This document shows positions 43,975 through 53,353 of a stretch of DNA of 64,000 nucleotides, piece by piece. Made by a program: the position numbers and the translations under genes. The stretch is from Frateuria_A sp051900425 (GTDB taxonomy: Bacteria; Pseudomonadota; Gammaproteobacteria; Xanthomonadales; Rhodanobacteraceae). Below the pieces are notes generated by a model, which was not told where the DNA came from, made no database searches, and saw only the letters and a list, made by a program, of their open reading frames with translations. Location of the stretch: positions 248,001 to 312,000 of the forward strand of contig NZ_JBHZGK010000005.1 in NCBI RefSeq assembly GCF_051900425.1, in the 5' to 3' direction. Each line of letters begins with the position of its first letter. Within the stretch, counting starts at the first letter, position 1.

Positions 43975-46900
43975 TCAGTGCTCCTCGATAGCGACTGGCA
44001 GCGCCGCATGACGCGCGGCACGCCTTGCTGCCGCGCGTTCGCTCCAGCCGCGCACGATCACGTAGAACAGGGGGGTGAACAGCAGGCCGAAGAAGGTCAC
44101 GCCCAACATGCCGGAGAACACCGCCACGCCCATCGCGTGGCGCATCTCCGCACCGGCGCCGTGCGAGGTCACCAGCGGCACCACGCCCATGATGAAAGCG
44201 AAGCTGGTCATCAGGATCGGGCGCAGTCGCAGCCGTGCCGCTTCGAGCACCGCCTGCCGGCGGTCCAGCCCTTCGTGGATCTGCGCCTCGCGGGCGAATT
44301 CCACGATCAGGATGGCGTTCTTGCAGGCCAGGCCGACCAGCACGATCAGGCCGATCTGGGTAAAGATGTTGTTGTCGCCGCCGGACAGCCACACGCCGGC
44401 GATCGCGGACAACAGCACCATCGGCACGATCAGGATCACCGCCAGCGGCAGGGTCAGGCTCTCGTACAGCGAGGCCAGCACCAGGAACACCAGCAGCACG
44501 CACAGCGGAAACACCAGCACCGCGGTATTGCCGGCCAGGATCTGCTGGTAGGTGAGCTCGGTCCACTCGAAGCTCATGCCGTTGGGCAGGTTGTCCTTCG
44601 CCAGCTTCTCCATCGCCGCCTGCGCCTGGCCCGAGCTGAAGCCCGGCGCCGGGCCGCCGTTGATCTCGGCGGTCGGGTAGCCGTTGTAGTGCTGCACGCG
44701 GTCCGGACCGACGCCCTGGTGCACCTGCACGAACGAACCCAGCGGCACCGCCTCGCCGGCGGCGTTGCGCGTCTTCAGCCGCAGGATGTCCTCCGGCTCG
44801 CGGCGGAAGCCCGGCTCGGCCGAGACGTTGACCTGGTAGGTGCGCCCGAAGCGGTTGAAGTCGTTGACGTACAGCGAGCCCATGTAGGCCTGCATGGTCT
44901 GGTAGACGTCGGCCAGGTTCACGCCCTCGGCCTTGGCCTTCTCGCGGTCCACCTCGGCGTCGATCTGCGGCACGCTCACCTGGTAGCTGGAGAACAGCCC
45001 GGCCAGCGCCGGCGTCTTCTGGCTCTGTGCGATCAGGTTCTGGGTCTGCTTGAACAGCTCCTCGAAGCCCTGGTCGGCACGGTCCTCGATCTGGATGCGG
45101 AAGCCGCCGATCGTGCCCAGGCCCATCACCGGCGGCGGCGGGAACACCGCGATGTAGGCGTCCTGGATCGCTGCGTACTTCTGGTTCAACGCACCGGCAA
45201 TGGCCCCGGCCGACAGCGCCGGATCGGTGCGCTCCTCGAACGGCTTCAAGGTGACGAAGACAATTCCGGAATTCGGCGAGTTGGTGAAGCCGTTGATCGA
45301 CAGGCCCGGGAACGCCACCGCGCTTTCCACGCCCGGCTGTTTCAGGGCGATCGCGCTCATGCGACGGATCACCTCCTCGGAGCGGTCGAGCGAGGCGGCA
45401 TCGGGCAACTGCGCGAACGACACCAGGTACTGCTTGTCCTGCGAGGGCACGAAGCCGGCCGGCACGTGGATGAAGCCGAACACGCCCAGCGCGACCAGCG
45501 CGCCGTAGATCACCAGCGCCGGCGCGCCCTTGCCGAGCACGCGGCGCACGCCGCCGACGTAGCGGTTCGCGCCGCTGACGAACATCCGGTTGAACGGGCG
45601 GAACAGCCAGCCGAAGCCACGTTCGAGCAGGAGGCTGAAGCGATCCTTCGGCGCGCCACGCTCCTTCAGCAGCAGTGCCGACAGCGCCGGGCTCAGGGTC
45701 AGCGAGTTGAACGCCGAGATCACCGTGGAGATCGCGATGGTCAGAGCGAACTGGCGATAGAACTCGCCGGTCAGGCCGCTGATGAAGGCCGCCGGGATGA
45801 ACACCGCGCACAGCACCAGCGCGGTGGCCACGATCGGCCCGGTCACCTCGGTCATCGCGCGTCGCGTGGCTTCCTTCGGCTTGAGGCCATGCTCGATATG
45901 GCGTTCGACGTTCTCCACCACCACGATCGCGTCATCGACCACGATGCCGATCGCCAGCACCAGCCCGAACAGGCTCAAGGCGTTGAGCGAGAAGCCGGCC
46001 AGGTACATCACCGCGAAGGTGCCCACCAGCGAAACCGGCACCGCCACCAGCGGGATGATCGAGGCGCGCCAGGTCTGCAGGAACAGGATCACCACCAGCA
46101 CGACCAGCAGGATCGCCTCGAACAGCGTATGCACCACCGCCTCGATCGAGCCGCGCACGAACACGGTCGGGTCGTACACGATCCGGTAGTCCACCCCTTG
46201 CGGGAAATCCGCCTTCAGTTGCGCCATGGCGGCGCGTACCTCGTCGGAGATCTGGATCGCGTTGGAACCCGGACGGGCGAAGATCGGCAGCGCCACCGCC
46301 GGCTTGTTGTCGAGCAGGCTGCGCAGCGCGTAGTTGTTCGAACCCAGTTCGACGCGCGCCACGTCGCGCAGGTGCGTGACCGCGCCGTCCTTCGTCGTGC
46401 GCAGCACGATGTTGGCGAAGTCGTCCTCGCTGACCAGGCGGCCGCGGGTGTTGATGTTGAGCTGGAACGCGGCACCGTTGGGCGCCGGCGGCGCGTTGAG
46501 CGAGCCGGCGGCCACGTCCACGTTCTGCTCGCGGATCGCGTCGACCACGTCGCCGGTGGTCAGCCCGCGCATCGCCAGCTTCTCCGGATTCAGCCACACC
46601 CGCATCGAGTACTCGCCGGCGCCGAACAGCTGCACGTCGCCCACGCCATCCAGCCGCGCGAGCTGGTCCTTGATGTGCAGCCGCGCGTAGTTGGACAGGT
46701 ACAGCATGTCGTAGCGCTGGTCCGGCGAGATCAGGTGCACGACCATGGTCAGGTCGGGCGAGCTTTTCTGCGTGGTGACGCCGAGCCGCTGCACCTCCTC
46801 GGGCAACCGCGGCAGCGCCTGCGCCACCCGGTTCTGCACCTGCACCTGGGCGTTGTCCAGGTTGGTGCCCAGCGCGAAGGTCACGGTCAGCGTCATCGCG

Positions 46901-47163
46901 CCGTCGCTGGTGGCCTGCGAGGAGGTGTAGAGCATGCCCTCGACGCCGTTGATCTGTTCCTCCAGCGGCGTGGCGACGGTGGCGGCGATCACCTTGGGGT
47001 TGGCGCCGGGATAGCTGGCGCGCACGACGACCGTCGGCGGCACCACTTCCGGGTATTCGCCGATCGGGAGCTTGAACAGCGAGATCGCGCCGGCGATCAC
47101 GATCAGCACCGACAGTACGCCGGCAAGGATCGGACGCTCCACGAAATATTGGGCGAGTTTCAT
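43975..47163 (-). CDS. RND multidrug efflux permease (HAE1 family)
   Basis: A 1062-aa inner-membrane pump with twelve predicted helices and two large periplasmic loops. It starts MKLAQYFVERPILAGVLSVL. The proton-relay Asp pair of helix 4 is in GIVVDDAIVVVENVER, and the helix 10-12 region has the expected Lys (ACKNAILIVEFAREA). It resembles MexF-type pumps more than AcrB. It is the middle gene of the adaptor-permease-outer factor operon transcribed away from a LysR regulator. Confidence 0.95.
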   Translation of the reverse strand: MKLAQYFVERPILAGVLSVLIVIAGAISLFKLPIGEYPEVVPPTVVVRASYPGANPKVIAATVATPLEEQINGVEGMLYTSSQATSDGAMTLTVTFALGTNLDNAQVQVQNRVAQALPRLPEEVQRLGVTTQKSSPDLTMVVHLISPDQRYDMLYLSNYARLHIKDQLARLDGVGDVQLFGAGEYSMRVWLNPEKLAMRGLTTGDVVDAIREQNVDVAAGSLNAPPAPNGAAFQLNINTRGRLVSEDDFANIVLRTTKDGAVTHLRDVARVELGSNNYALRSLLDNKPAVALPIFARPGSNAIQISDEVRAAMAQLKADFPQGVDYRIVYDPTVFVRGSIEAVVHTLFEAILLVVLVVILFLQTWRASIIPLVAVPVSLVGTFAVMYLAGFSLNALSLFGLVLAIGIVVDDAIVVVENVERHIEHGLKPKEATRRAMTEVTGPIVATALVLCAVFIPAAFISGLTGEFYRQFALTIAISTVISAFNSLTLSPALSALLLKERGAPKDRFSLLLERGFGWLFRPFNRMFVSGANRYVGGVRRVLGKGAPALVIYGALVALGVFGFIHVPAGFVPSQDKQYLVSFAQLPDAASLDRSEEVIRRMSAIALKQPGVESAVAFPGLSINGFTNSPNSGIVFVTLKPFEERTDPALSAGAIAGALNQKYAAIQDAYIAVFPPPPVMGLGTIGGFRIQIEDRADQGFEELFKQTQNLIAQSQKTPALAGLFSSYQVSVPQIDAEVDREKAKAEGVNLADVYQTMQAYMGSLYVNDFNRFGRTYQVNVSAEPGFRREPEDILRLKTRNAAGEAVPLGSFVQVHQGVGPDRVQHYNGYPTAEINGGPAPGFSSGQAQAAMEKLAKDNLPNGMSFEWTELTYQQILAGNTAVLVFPLCVLLVFLVLASLYESLTLPLAVILIVPMVLLSAIAGVWLSGGDNNIFTQIGLIVLVGLACKNAILIVEFAREAQIHEGLDRRQAVLEAARLRLRPILMTSFAFIMGVVPLVTSHGAGAEMRHAMGVAVFSGMLGVTFFGLLFTPLFYVIVRGWSERAAARRAARHAALPVAIEEH

Positions 47164-47184
47164 TGCTTGGGTTTCCCTGATGTG

Positions 47185-47280
47185 CCCCTCCCCCTGCCTG
47201 CAGGGGGAGGTCGGGAGGGGGTTCGCTCTTGCGACGAAGAGCACCCCTCCCCAAGCCTCCCCTGCAAGCAGGGGAGGGAG
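47185..47280. repeat. Family C palindromic repeat between adaptor and permease genes
   Basis: CCCTCCCCCTGCCTGCAGGGGGAGG and CCTCCCCTGCAAGCAGGGGAGG hairpins are separated by GGGAGGGGG/ACCCCTCCCC arms, given here only by their ends. It lies within the efflux operon, in the 125-base space between two genes. Confidence 0.8.
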
Positions 47281-47288
47281 TCATGGCG

Positions 47289-48485
47289 TTACTTGCGCGA
47301 GGCGACCTTCGCTGCGCCGCCGCTAGCCCCGGCCAGCCGGCCATCGGCGTCCAGGCTGCGGGTTTCCATCGCGACCAGCGTGGGGCTGACTTCCATCCCC
47401 GGGCGCACGTGCTGCAGGCCGTTGACCACCACCACGTCCTTGGCGGTGAGCCCGGCAGTGACCACGCGCAAGCCGTCGGCCAGCGGCCCCAGCGTGACCT
47501 TGCGGTAGGCCACCTTGTGATCGGGCTCGAGCACGTAGACGAACTTGTTGCCCAGGTCGGTGCCGACCGCGCGCTCGTCGATCAGCGCGCGCGGCTGGCG
47601 GCTGGGCGTGCGCAGTTCCAGGCGCACGTACAGGCCCGGCGTGTAGCGGCCATCGTCGTTGTCGAATACCGCGCGCAGGCGCATCGTGCCGCTGTCGGCG
47701 TCGAGCTGGTTGTCGACGAAGTCGATGCGGCCGGCATGCGGGTAGCCCTCTTCATCCACCAGGCCCATCGCCACCTGCGGAGCTACCCCGCGCTCGCGGC
47801 GCAACTGGTCCAGCTTCAGGTACGCGTGCTCGTCGATGGTGAAGTAGGCATACACCGGGTCGACGCTGACCACGCTGGTGAGCACATCGGCTGGCGTCAC
47901 CAGGTTGCCGGCGGTGATCCGCGCGTTGCTCACGCGGCCGTCGATCGGCGCGCGAACTTCGGTGAAGCCGCGATCCAGCCGGGCCGCTTCCAGTGCGGCA
48001 GCGGTGGCGGACGCCTGCGCGCCGGCACTGGCCGCGGCGGTGGCCAGGCGATCGGCTTCCTGCGTGGAGATCGCATGCTGCGCCAGCAGCTTCTTCGCGC
48101 GCTCGGCGTTGGAGGCGGCCAGCTTCTGCTCGGCGCGCGCCTGGTCGAGCGTGGCGGCGAGGCGGTCGACCTCGGCCTGGTAGGGCCGCGGATCGATGGT
48201 GAACAGCAGCTCGCCCTTGTGTACGCGCGCGCCTTCGGTGAAATGGATGGCGTTGACGTAGCCGCTCACGCGAGGATGCACTTCGACCGTGTCCACCGCC
48301 TGCAGGCGACCGGTGAAGGCATCGGTATCGCTGACCGGCCGCACCAGCGTCTGCGCCACGGTCACCGCGGGCGGCGGCGGGGCGCCGGCTTCCTGCGCGT
48401 GGCTTTCGCCGTGGCTGCCGAGCACCGCCCAGCTGCCGGCCGCGACCGCCACGGCCAGGCTCAAGAGAATCCATCGCTTTTTCAT
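47289..48485 (-). CDS. RND efflux periplasmic adaptor (membrane fusion protein)
   Basis: A 398-aa adaptor with an N-terminal membrane anchor (about 5-25), lipoyl/barrel-sandwich halves (VEVHPRVSGYVNAIHFTEGA and TEVRAPIDGRVSNARI), a helical hairpin between them, and a C-terminal membrane-proximal domain. It bridges the permease and outer channel. The ATG at 48485 has GGGAG upstream; a GTG one codon earlier is possible. It is the first gene of the operon, divergent from the LysR gene. Confidence 0.93.
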   Translation of the reverse strand: MKKRWILLSLAVAVAAGSWAVLGSHGESHAQEAGAPPPPAVTVAQTLVRPVSDTDAFTGRLQAVDTVEVHPRVSGYVNAIHFTEGARVHKGELLFTIDPRPYQAEVDRLAATLDQARAEQKLAASNAERAKKLLAQHAISTQEADRLATAAASAGAQASATAAALEAARLDRGFTEVRAPIDGRVSNARITAGNLVTPADVLTSVVSVDPVYAYFTIDEHAYLKLDQLRRERGVAPQVAMGLVDEEGYPHAGRIDFVDNQLDADSGTMRLRAVFDNDDGRYTPGLYVRLELRTPSRQPRALIDERAVGTDLGNKFVYVLEPDHKVAYRKVTLGPLADGLRVVTAGLTAKDVVVVNGLQHVRPGMEVSPTLVAMETRSLDADGRLAGASGGAAKVASRK

Positions 48486-48633
48486 CACGCGCTCCCGGGT
48501 CTAAATTAGTGCACCAGTCGGTACAGGACCGGCGAAGGCCCGGGAGAATAGGTACACTTGCCGGTATAGAAAACCGCGGCACGGTGCAAAGCACTCGTGC
48601 CGCGGGGTCACGAATCACCCTGGAGTGGGCTCG

Positions 48634-49593
48634 ATGGAAGACTTCGCAGCAATTTCCGCGTTCGTCCGCGTGGTCGAAGCCAAGAGCTTCGCCGCCGCCG
48701 CCGCCCAACTGGGCATGACCCCCTCCGGCGTCAGCCGCGCGGTGTCCCGGCTGGAGGAGCGCCTCGGCGCGCGCCTGCTGTTCCGCTCGACCCGATCATT
48801 GCGGCTGACCGACGACGGCGCGGTATTCCACGCACGTTGCAAGGACATCCTGGCCGACCTGGCCGAAGCCACCGAGGCGCTGGGCTACGCCAACCGCAAG
48901 CCGGTCGGCAAGCTGCGCGTGGCGGTGTCGCTGGCGGTGGGGCGCGCGGCGCTGATCCCGCGGCTGGCCGAGTTCGAGCAGCGCTACCCCGACATCCGGC
49001 TGGAACTGTCGATGAGCGACCTGCCGGCCGACATGAATGGCGAAGGCATCGACTGCGCCATCCGCGTGGGCGAACTGGAAGATTCCAGCCTCATCGCGCG
49101 CAAGATCGGCTACCTGCGCAACGTGGTCTGCGCCTCGCCGGCCTACCTCGCCCGCTACGGCGCCCCGCAGACCATCGAGGATCTCAAGCAGCACCGCTGC
49201 ATCAACTACGTATATCCCAACGGCCGCCCGCGGCAGTGGATGTTCGACGGCGCCAACGGGCCGATTGCGGTCGACGTGGACGGGCACCTCTTGATCAACG
49301 ATGCCGAGTCGGTGATCCAGGCGGTGGCCGCGGGCCTGGGGATCACCCAGGCCCCGCACATGATGGTCGCCTGCATGCTCGACTGGGGAAAGCTGCAGCT
49401 GGTGATGACCGACACCCGCTCCACCGGCAAGCCGGTGTGGATCGTCTATCCGCAGAAGAAGCACCTCTCCGCGCGCGTGCAGGCCTTCATCGAATGGGTG
49501 CGCGAGCTGTTCGAGCGGACCAACGAGCCGCAGTTCCGGCCGGCGCGGGTGGCGACCGAGACGAACGGATCGAACGCCGCGGCGGCCGCCTGA
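48634..49593 (+). CDS. LysR-family transcriptional regulator
   Basis: A 319-aa LysR protein: helix-turn-helix SFAAAAAQLGMTPSGVSRAV near residues 20-39 and a type-2 periplasmic-binding-like effector domain. It is closest in look to the CrgA/YhjC-like group (LARYGAPQTIEDLKQHRCIN). It is divergent from the RND operon with a 148-base shared promoter region, the classic layout for a MexT-like local regulator. Confidence 0.93.
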   Translation: MEDFAAISAFVRVVEAKSFAAAAAQLGMTPSGVSRAVSRLEERLGARLLFRSTRSLRLTDDGAVFHARCKDILADLAEATEALGYANRKPVGKLRVAVSLAVGRAALIPRLAEFEQRYPDIRLELSMSDLPADMNGEGIDCAIRVGELEDSSLIARKIGYLRNVVCASPAYLARYGAPQTIEDLKQHRCINYVYPNGRPRQWMFDGANGPIAVDVDGHLLINDAESVIQAVAAGLGITQAPHMMVACMLDWGKLQLVMTDTRSTGKPVWIVYPQKKHLSARVQAFIEWVRELFERTNEPQFRPARVATETNGSNAAAAA

Positions 49594-49627
49594 GCACGGC
49601 GGCGCCATCGCGCGCCGCCGCAGGCAC

Positions 49628-51523
49628 TCACCCGGTCCGGCCGGCGGCCGGCGACGGGTCGCCCGCCAGCACGTCGTGCACGCGATGGGCGAGCTCCTCC
49701 AGCGTGAAGGGCTTGCGCAGCAAGCCGGCGCCGGGAATGCGTTCGCCGACGCGCTCGGTGGCCTCGCGGGTGAAGCCGGTCATCAGCAGCACCTTCAGGC
49801 CCGGCCGCACCTGCCGCGCGATATCGGCCAGCTCCCAGCCGGTGAGCTGCGCCATCTCCACGTCGGTCAGCAACAGGTCGATGTACGGATGGGCGTCGAG
49901 TACGGCCAGCCCATCGTGGCCGCTGGACGCGGTCAGCACGCGATACCCCAGCTCGGTCAGCGCCTCGGCTGCGAACACGCGCACGCCGATGTCGTCGTCG
50001 ACCAGCAGGATCAGCGTGCTGCCGTCGCCCCGCGGCACGCCATCGACGCCCCGGTCGGTTGGCGCCGGGCCGGTGGTCTCGCCAACGGCGCGCGGCAGGT
50101 AGATGCGGATCGTGGTGCCCTTGCCGACGTCGCTCTCGATGTCCACGTGCCCGCCGGATTGCTTGATGAACCCGTAGACCTGGCTCAGTCCCAGTCCAGT
50201 CCCCTTGCCGGCCGCCTTGGTAGTGAAGAACGGCTCGAAGGCCTTGCGCCTGACCTCGGCCGTCATGCCTTGCCCGGTGTCGGTCATCGCGATCATCACG
50301 TAGGCGCCGCGGGCCACGTCGGGCCGGCCGCTGGCGAACTCCTCGTCGAGGAACACGTTGGCCGTCTGCACGGCCAGCCGGCCGCCTTCGGGCATGGCGT
50401 CGCGGGCATTGACCGCCAGGTTGATCAGCGTGCTTTCCAGCTGGTTGACGTCCACCCGCGTCTTCCACAGGTCCGGCGCCTGCTGCAGCTCGACGCTGTA
50501 GATGCCGCCGAGCGTGCGGCGGATCACCTCGGTGGTGCTGGCCACCACGTCGCCCGTCGCCACCAGCACCGCGTGCAGCGGCTGCTTGCGCGCGAACGCC
50601 AGCAGCCGCTGCGTCAGTTCGCCCGCGCGCCGGGTCGCCTCCAGCGCGTACCCGACGTAGCGGCCGACATCGAGGTTGCCGCGGGCCAGGCGCGCCTTGA
50701 GCAATTCCAGGTTGCCCATCACCACCGCAAGCATGTTGTTGAAATCGTGCGCCATGCCGCCGGTCAGCGCGCCCAGCGCTTCCATCTTGCGGGACTGGCG
50801 CACCGCCTCTTCCAGCATCGCCTGGCGCTCGGTGCTCCGACGCAGCGCTTCGCTCGAGGCCAGCAGTTCGTCGCGCACCCGCATCACCATGCTGTGGCGT
50901 CGGGACATCTCGCGCAGGGTCAGCACGGCCAGGCCCAGGATCGCCAGCGCGGAGGCCGAGGCGCCGGTCAGCACCCAGCGCGAGAGCATGCGCTCCTTGG
51001 CCTGCTCGGCGGCAATGCTGCGGTCGCACTCCACCAGCATCGTGGCCACGAGCGAGCGGATGCGCTCCATCAGCTGCATGCCCAGGTTGGAGCGGACCAG
51101 CCTCACGGCCGCCTCGTGCTCGCCCTGGTTGTAGTAGGACAGCGTCTGCGCCAGCTCGGCCTGCTTGCCCGCGATCAGCGCACGCAGCTCGGGCAGGTAG
51201 CGGCGCAGGTGCGGGTCCTCGATCTGCCGGTCGAGCGCCTGCAGCAAACCCGTCAACCGGGGTTGCGCGCGCATGTAGGGCGCCAGGTAGGCGGTCTCGC
51301 CGGTGAGCAGGTAACCGCGCTGGCCCGTCTCGGCGCCCTGGATCGTCAGCATGGTCTGTCGCAGGGAGGCACGCACCGCCTGGATGTGCTGTTGCTGTTC
51401 CATCCCCGCCTCGCGCGCCGCTGCCAGCACGTAAGCCCCGGCCAGCAGCGAGGCCAGCAGGACGAAGCCCGCCGCCAGCATGATTCGCGACCGGATCAGG
51501 CTTGGGGGTTTGTCTGCTGCCAT
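49628..51523 (-). CDS. CHASE3-domain hybrid sensor histidine kinase
   Basis: A 631-aa kinase. Helices at about 13-35 and 183-203 flank a periplasmic CHASE3 domain (TGQRGYLLTGETAYL). A coiled segment leads to the H-box GGMAHDFNNML (His259), the HATPase part has GKGTGLGLSQVYGF, and a C-terminal receiver has phospho-acceptor Asp554 (LLLTDVEM). No DNA-binding output partner is adjacent, so signalling may pass through a separate phosphotransferase. The ATG at 51523 begins at the membrane anchor. It is divergent from the double-TonB_C genes. Confidence 0.92.
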   Translation of the reverse strand: MAADKPPSLIRSRIMLAAGFVLLASLLAGAYVLAAAREAGMEQQQHIQAVRASLRQTMLTIQGAETGQRGYLLTGETAYLAPYMRAQPRLTGLLQALDRQIEDPHLRRYLPELRALIAGKQAELAQTLSYYNQGEHEAAVRLVRSNLGMQLMERIRSLVATMLVECDRSIAAEQAKERMLSRWVLTGASASALAILGLAVLTLREMSRRHSMVMRVRDELLASSEALRRSTERQAMLEEAVRQSRKMEALGALTGGMAHDFNNMLAVVMGNLELLKARLARGNLDVGRYVGYALEATRRAGELTQRLLAFARKQPLHAVLVATGDVVASTTEVIRRTLGGIYSVELQQAPDLWKTRVDVNQLESTLINLAVNARDAMPEGGRLAVQTANVFLDEEFASGRPDVARGAYVMIAMTDTGQGMTAEVRRKAFEPFFTTKAAGKGTGLGLSQVYGFIKQSGGHVDIESDVGKGTTIRIYLPRAVGETTGPAPTDRGVDGVPRGDGSTLILLVDDDIGVRVFAAEALTELGYRVLTASSGHDGLAVLDAHPYIDLLLTDVEMAQLTGWELADIARQVRPGLKVLLMTGFTREATERVGERIPGAGLLRKPFTLEELAHRVHDVLAGDPSPAAGRTG

Positions 51524-51700
51524 GGAAACGCCGTCGTGTGCAGCCGGACCGGGGTGGCGGCGTGCGCGGTCATCGTAGGCACGCCGGCGTGCGCAAGGCG
51601 TGGGCATCGGGGCGGAAGCTGGCAACGCTGCGCTCGAACGCACCACCCGCCTTCGCCGGTGTAGGCTGCCGTCGCATGCATACGCCGGAGGGGACACGGG

Positions 51701-52438
51701 ATGGGAGCTGGGCTGGCGAGGGGATTGGAATGGTGGGCCGCGCTCGTGTTGCCCGTCGGGGCGGCGCGCGCGGCCGATGTACAGGTGGTGCAGACGTATC
51801 ACCTGCAGGCCGGATTGGACGTCGATACGGCCGGGCAGGTGACGCGGGTCGAGCTGCCCGGAGCGGTTCCACCCGTGCTGGGAGCGCCCGCGCAGGAAGC
51901 AATCAAGCGCTGGCGCTTCAAGCCGCCCGTGCGGGTAGGCCATGCGGTCACGGCCCGCACCTACGCATGGATCGACCTGGTCCTGGCCCAACGGCCGGAC
52001 GGCAATTACGGCGTGGCCGTGCGCTACATCAAGAACGGCCCGGCGCTTGTGCTTCGGGCGCCCCGATGGCCACGGGAGCAGGGCGACGGGCGCCTGACGA
52101 TGGCCGCCGTGGTGCAACCGGACGGCAGCCTGACCGACATCAAACTGGTCGCCTCCGAGTTCAGCAGCCCGCTCGCACGAAAGCAGTTCGCGCTGGCGGT
52201 GGACGAGGCGATACGCCACAGCCGCGCCCTGCCCGAACTTGTCGATGGCAAACCCGTCGCCACCCGCGTGCAGATCCCGGTCATCTTCCAGACGCGGAGC
52301 CCCTCGGACGCTGCCGAGGCCAAGGCCAGGCGGACCACGGACGCCCCCGCGGACGCGCACGGAACACCGGATCTGTCCGGGCAGGCGGTCGCGCTGGACA
52401 GTCCCGTGCAACCGCTGGAGGCCGAGCCGCGCGGCTGA
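51701..52438 (+). CDS. Exported protein with two TonB_C-like modules, copy 1
   Basis: A 245-aa protein with a probable signal peptide (about 1-24, ending ARA) and two beta-alpha-beta modules of the TonB C-terminal type. The first ends AIKRWRFKPPVRVGH. The second runs from RLTMAAVVQPDGSLTDIKLV to VATRVQIPVIF. Unlike TonB it lacks a membrane anchor with His and a Pro-rich linker, so it should be a free periplasmic protein. GGAGGGGA lies before the ATG. The tail ends AVALDSPVQPLE, nearly the same as in copy 2. Function unknown. Confidence 0.7.
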   Translation: MGAGLARGLEWWAALVLPVGAARAADVQVVQTYHLQAGLDVDTAGQVTRVELPGAVPPVLGAPAQEAIKRWRFKPPVRVGHAVTARTYAWIDLVLAQRPDGNYGVAVRYIKNGPALVLRAPRWPREQGDGRLTMAAVVQPDGSLTDIKLVASEFSSPLARKQFALAVDEAIRHSRALPELVDGKPVATRVQIPVIFQTRSPSDAAEAKARRTTDAPADAHGTPDLSGQAVALDSPVQPLEAEPRG

Positions 52439-52513
52439 GGCGCGGCGCCGGCAGGCAATGAACAGGCATCCCGCACGCGGGCGCGTGAGGGAGCATCCAC
52501 GGGGAGAGAAAGC

Positions 52514-53335
52514 ATGAAGCCGATGACACGGATGGCCGCCGCCGCGACTGGCGCAGGTGCGATGGGTACCGACCGGCATACCGGGCGAACAGGCAGGGTG
52601 GCGGCATGGGCGCTGTGTGCGTTGCTCGCGGCCGGCATCGTGCAGGCGCGCGCCACGGCCGCCGATGCGCAGGTCGCGCGCGAATACCGGGCCGAGGTGG
52701 CGCTGGACATCGCTACGGACGGCAAGATATCGGCGATCCAGTTGCCGCAGGAAGTCCCCGCGATACTGACGGCGCCGGCCCGGGAGGCCATCGCGCGCTG
52801 GCGCTTCAAGCCGCCCGTGCGTGACGGGCACGCAGCGACCGCGCGTACCTACGTGCGACTCGTGCTGCAGCTCGTGCGGCAGGCGGACGGGAACTACGGG
52901 CTGCGTGCGGTGTACCGCTCGAACGGGCCGAGGCTCAGCTTCCCGGTGCTTCCCCGCTATCCGCTCGACGAGCTCCGCCGGCGCGGGCAGGGATCGGTCG
53001 TGATGGAGGCGATCGTGCACCCGGACGGCACCCTGACCGACATCCACGCAGCCAGCCATCGCATCAACCATCCGAACCCGGGGGCTTTCATCAAGTCCGC
53101 CGAGGCGGTGATGCGGCATGCCCTGGCGGAGCCGGAGCGGGTCGACGGGAAACCGGTGACAACGCGTATCCAGGTGCCGTTCGTCTATGCGTTGCACAGC
53201 ATCAGCCGCAGCGAGGCGCTTTCCCGACAGGCACGCGAGGAAACGGCGCCCGTCGCCTCCGATGGTTTCAACCCGATCGGGGAAGCCGTTGCGCTCGACA
53301 GTCCGGCCCAGCTCGTGACCGGCCCGCCGGGCTGA
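52514..53335 (+). CDS. Exported protein with two TonB_C-like modules, copy 2
   Basis: A 273-aa paralogue of copy 1. It has a longer N-terminus with a hydrophobic segment (about 29-47, AAWALCALLAAGIVQARA) and then the two modules (AIARWRFKPPVRDGH; YPLDELRRRGQGSVVMEAIV to VTTRIQVPFVY). The second module keeps the classic TonB_C opening RYPLDELRRRGQGSV better than copy 1. Both end with a GEAVALDSP-like tail. A GGGGAGAG site precedes the ATG. The pair lies divergent from the CHASE3 kinase. Confidence 0.7.
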   Translation: MKPMTRMAAAATGAGAMGTDRHTGRTGRVAAWALCALLAAGIVQARATAADAQVAREYRAEVALDIATDGKISAIQLPQEVPAILTAPAREAIARWRFKPPVRDGHAATARTYVRLVLQLVRQADGNYGLRAVYRSNGPRLSFPVLPRYPLDELRRRGQGSVVMEAIVHPDGTLTDIHAASHRINHPNPGAFIKSAEAVMRHALAEPERVDGKPVTTRIQVPFVYALHSISRSEALSRQAREETAPVASDGFNPIGEAVALDSPAQLVTGPPG

Positions 53336-53353
53336 GGGCGCGGGCCGGGCGCT

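Noticed and set aside
43747..47508. 1253-codon plus-strand open frame
   Set aside because: It is antisense to the RND permease and rich in His/Arg/Gln, the typical shadow of a high-GC gene.
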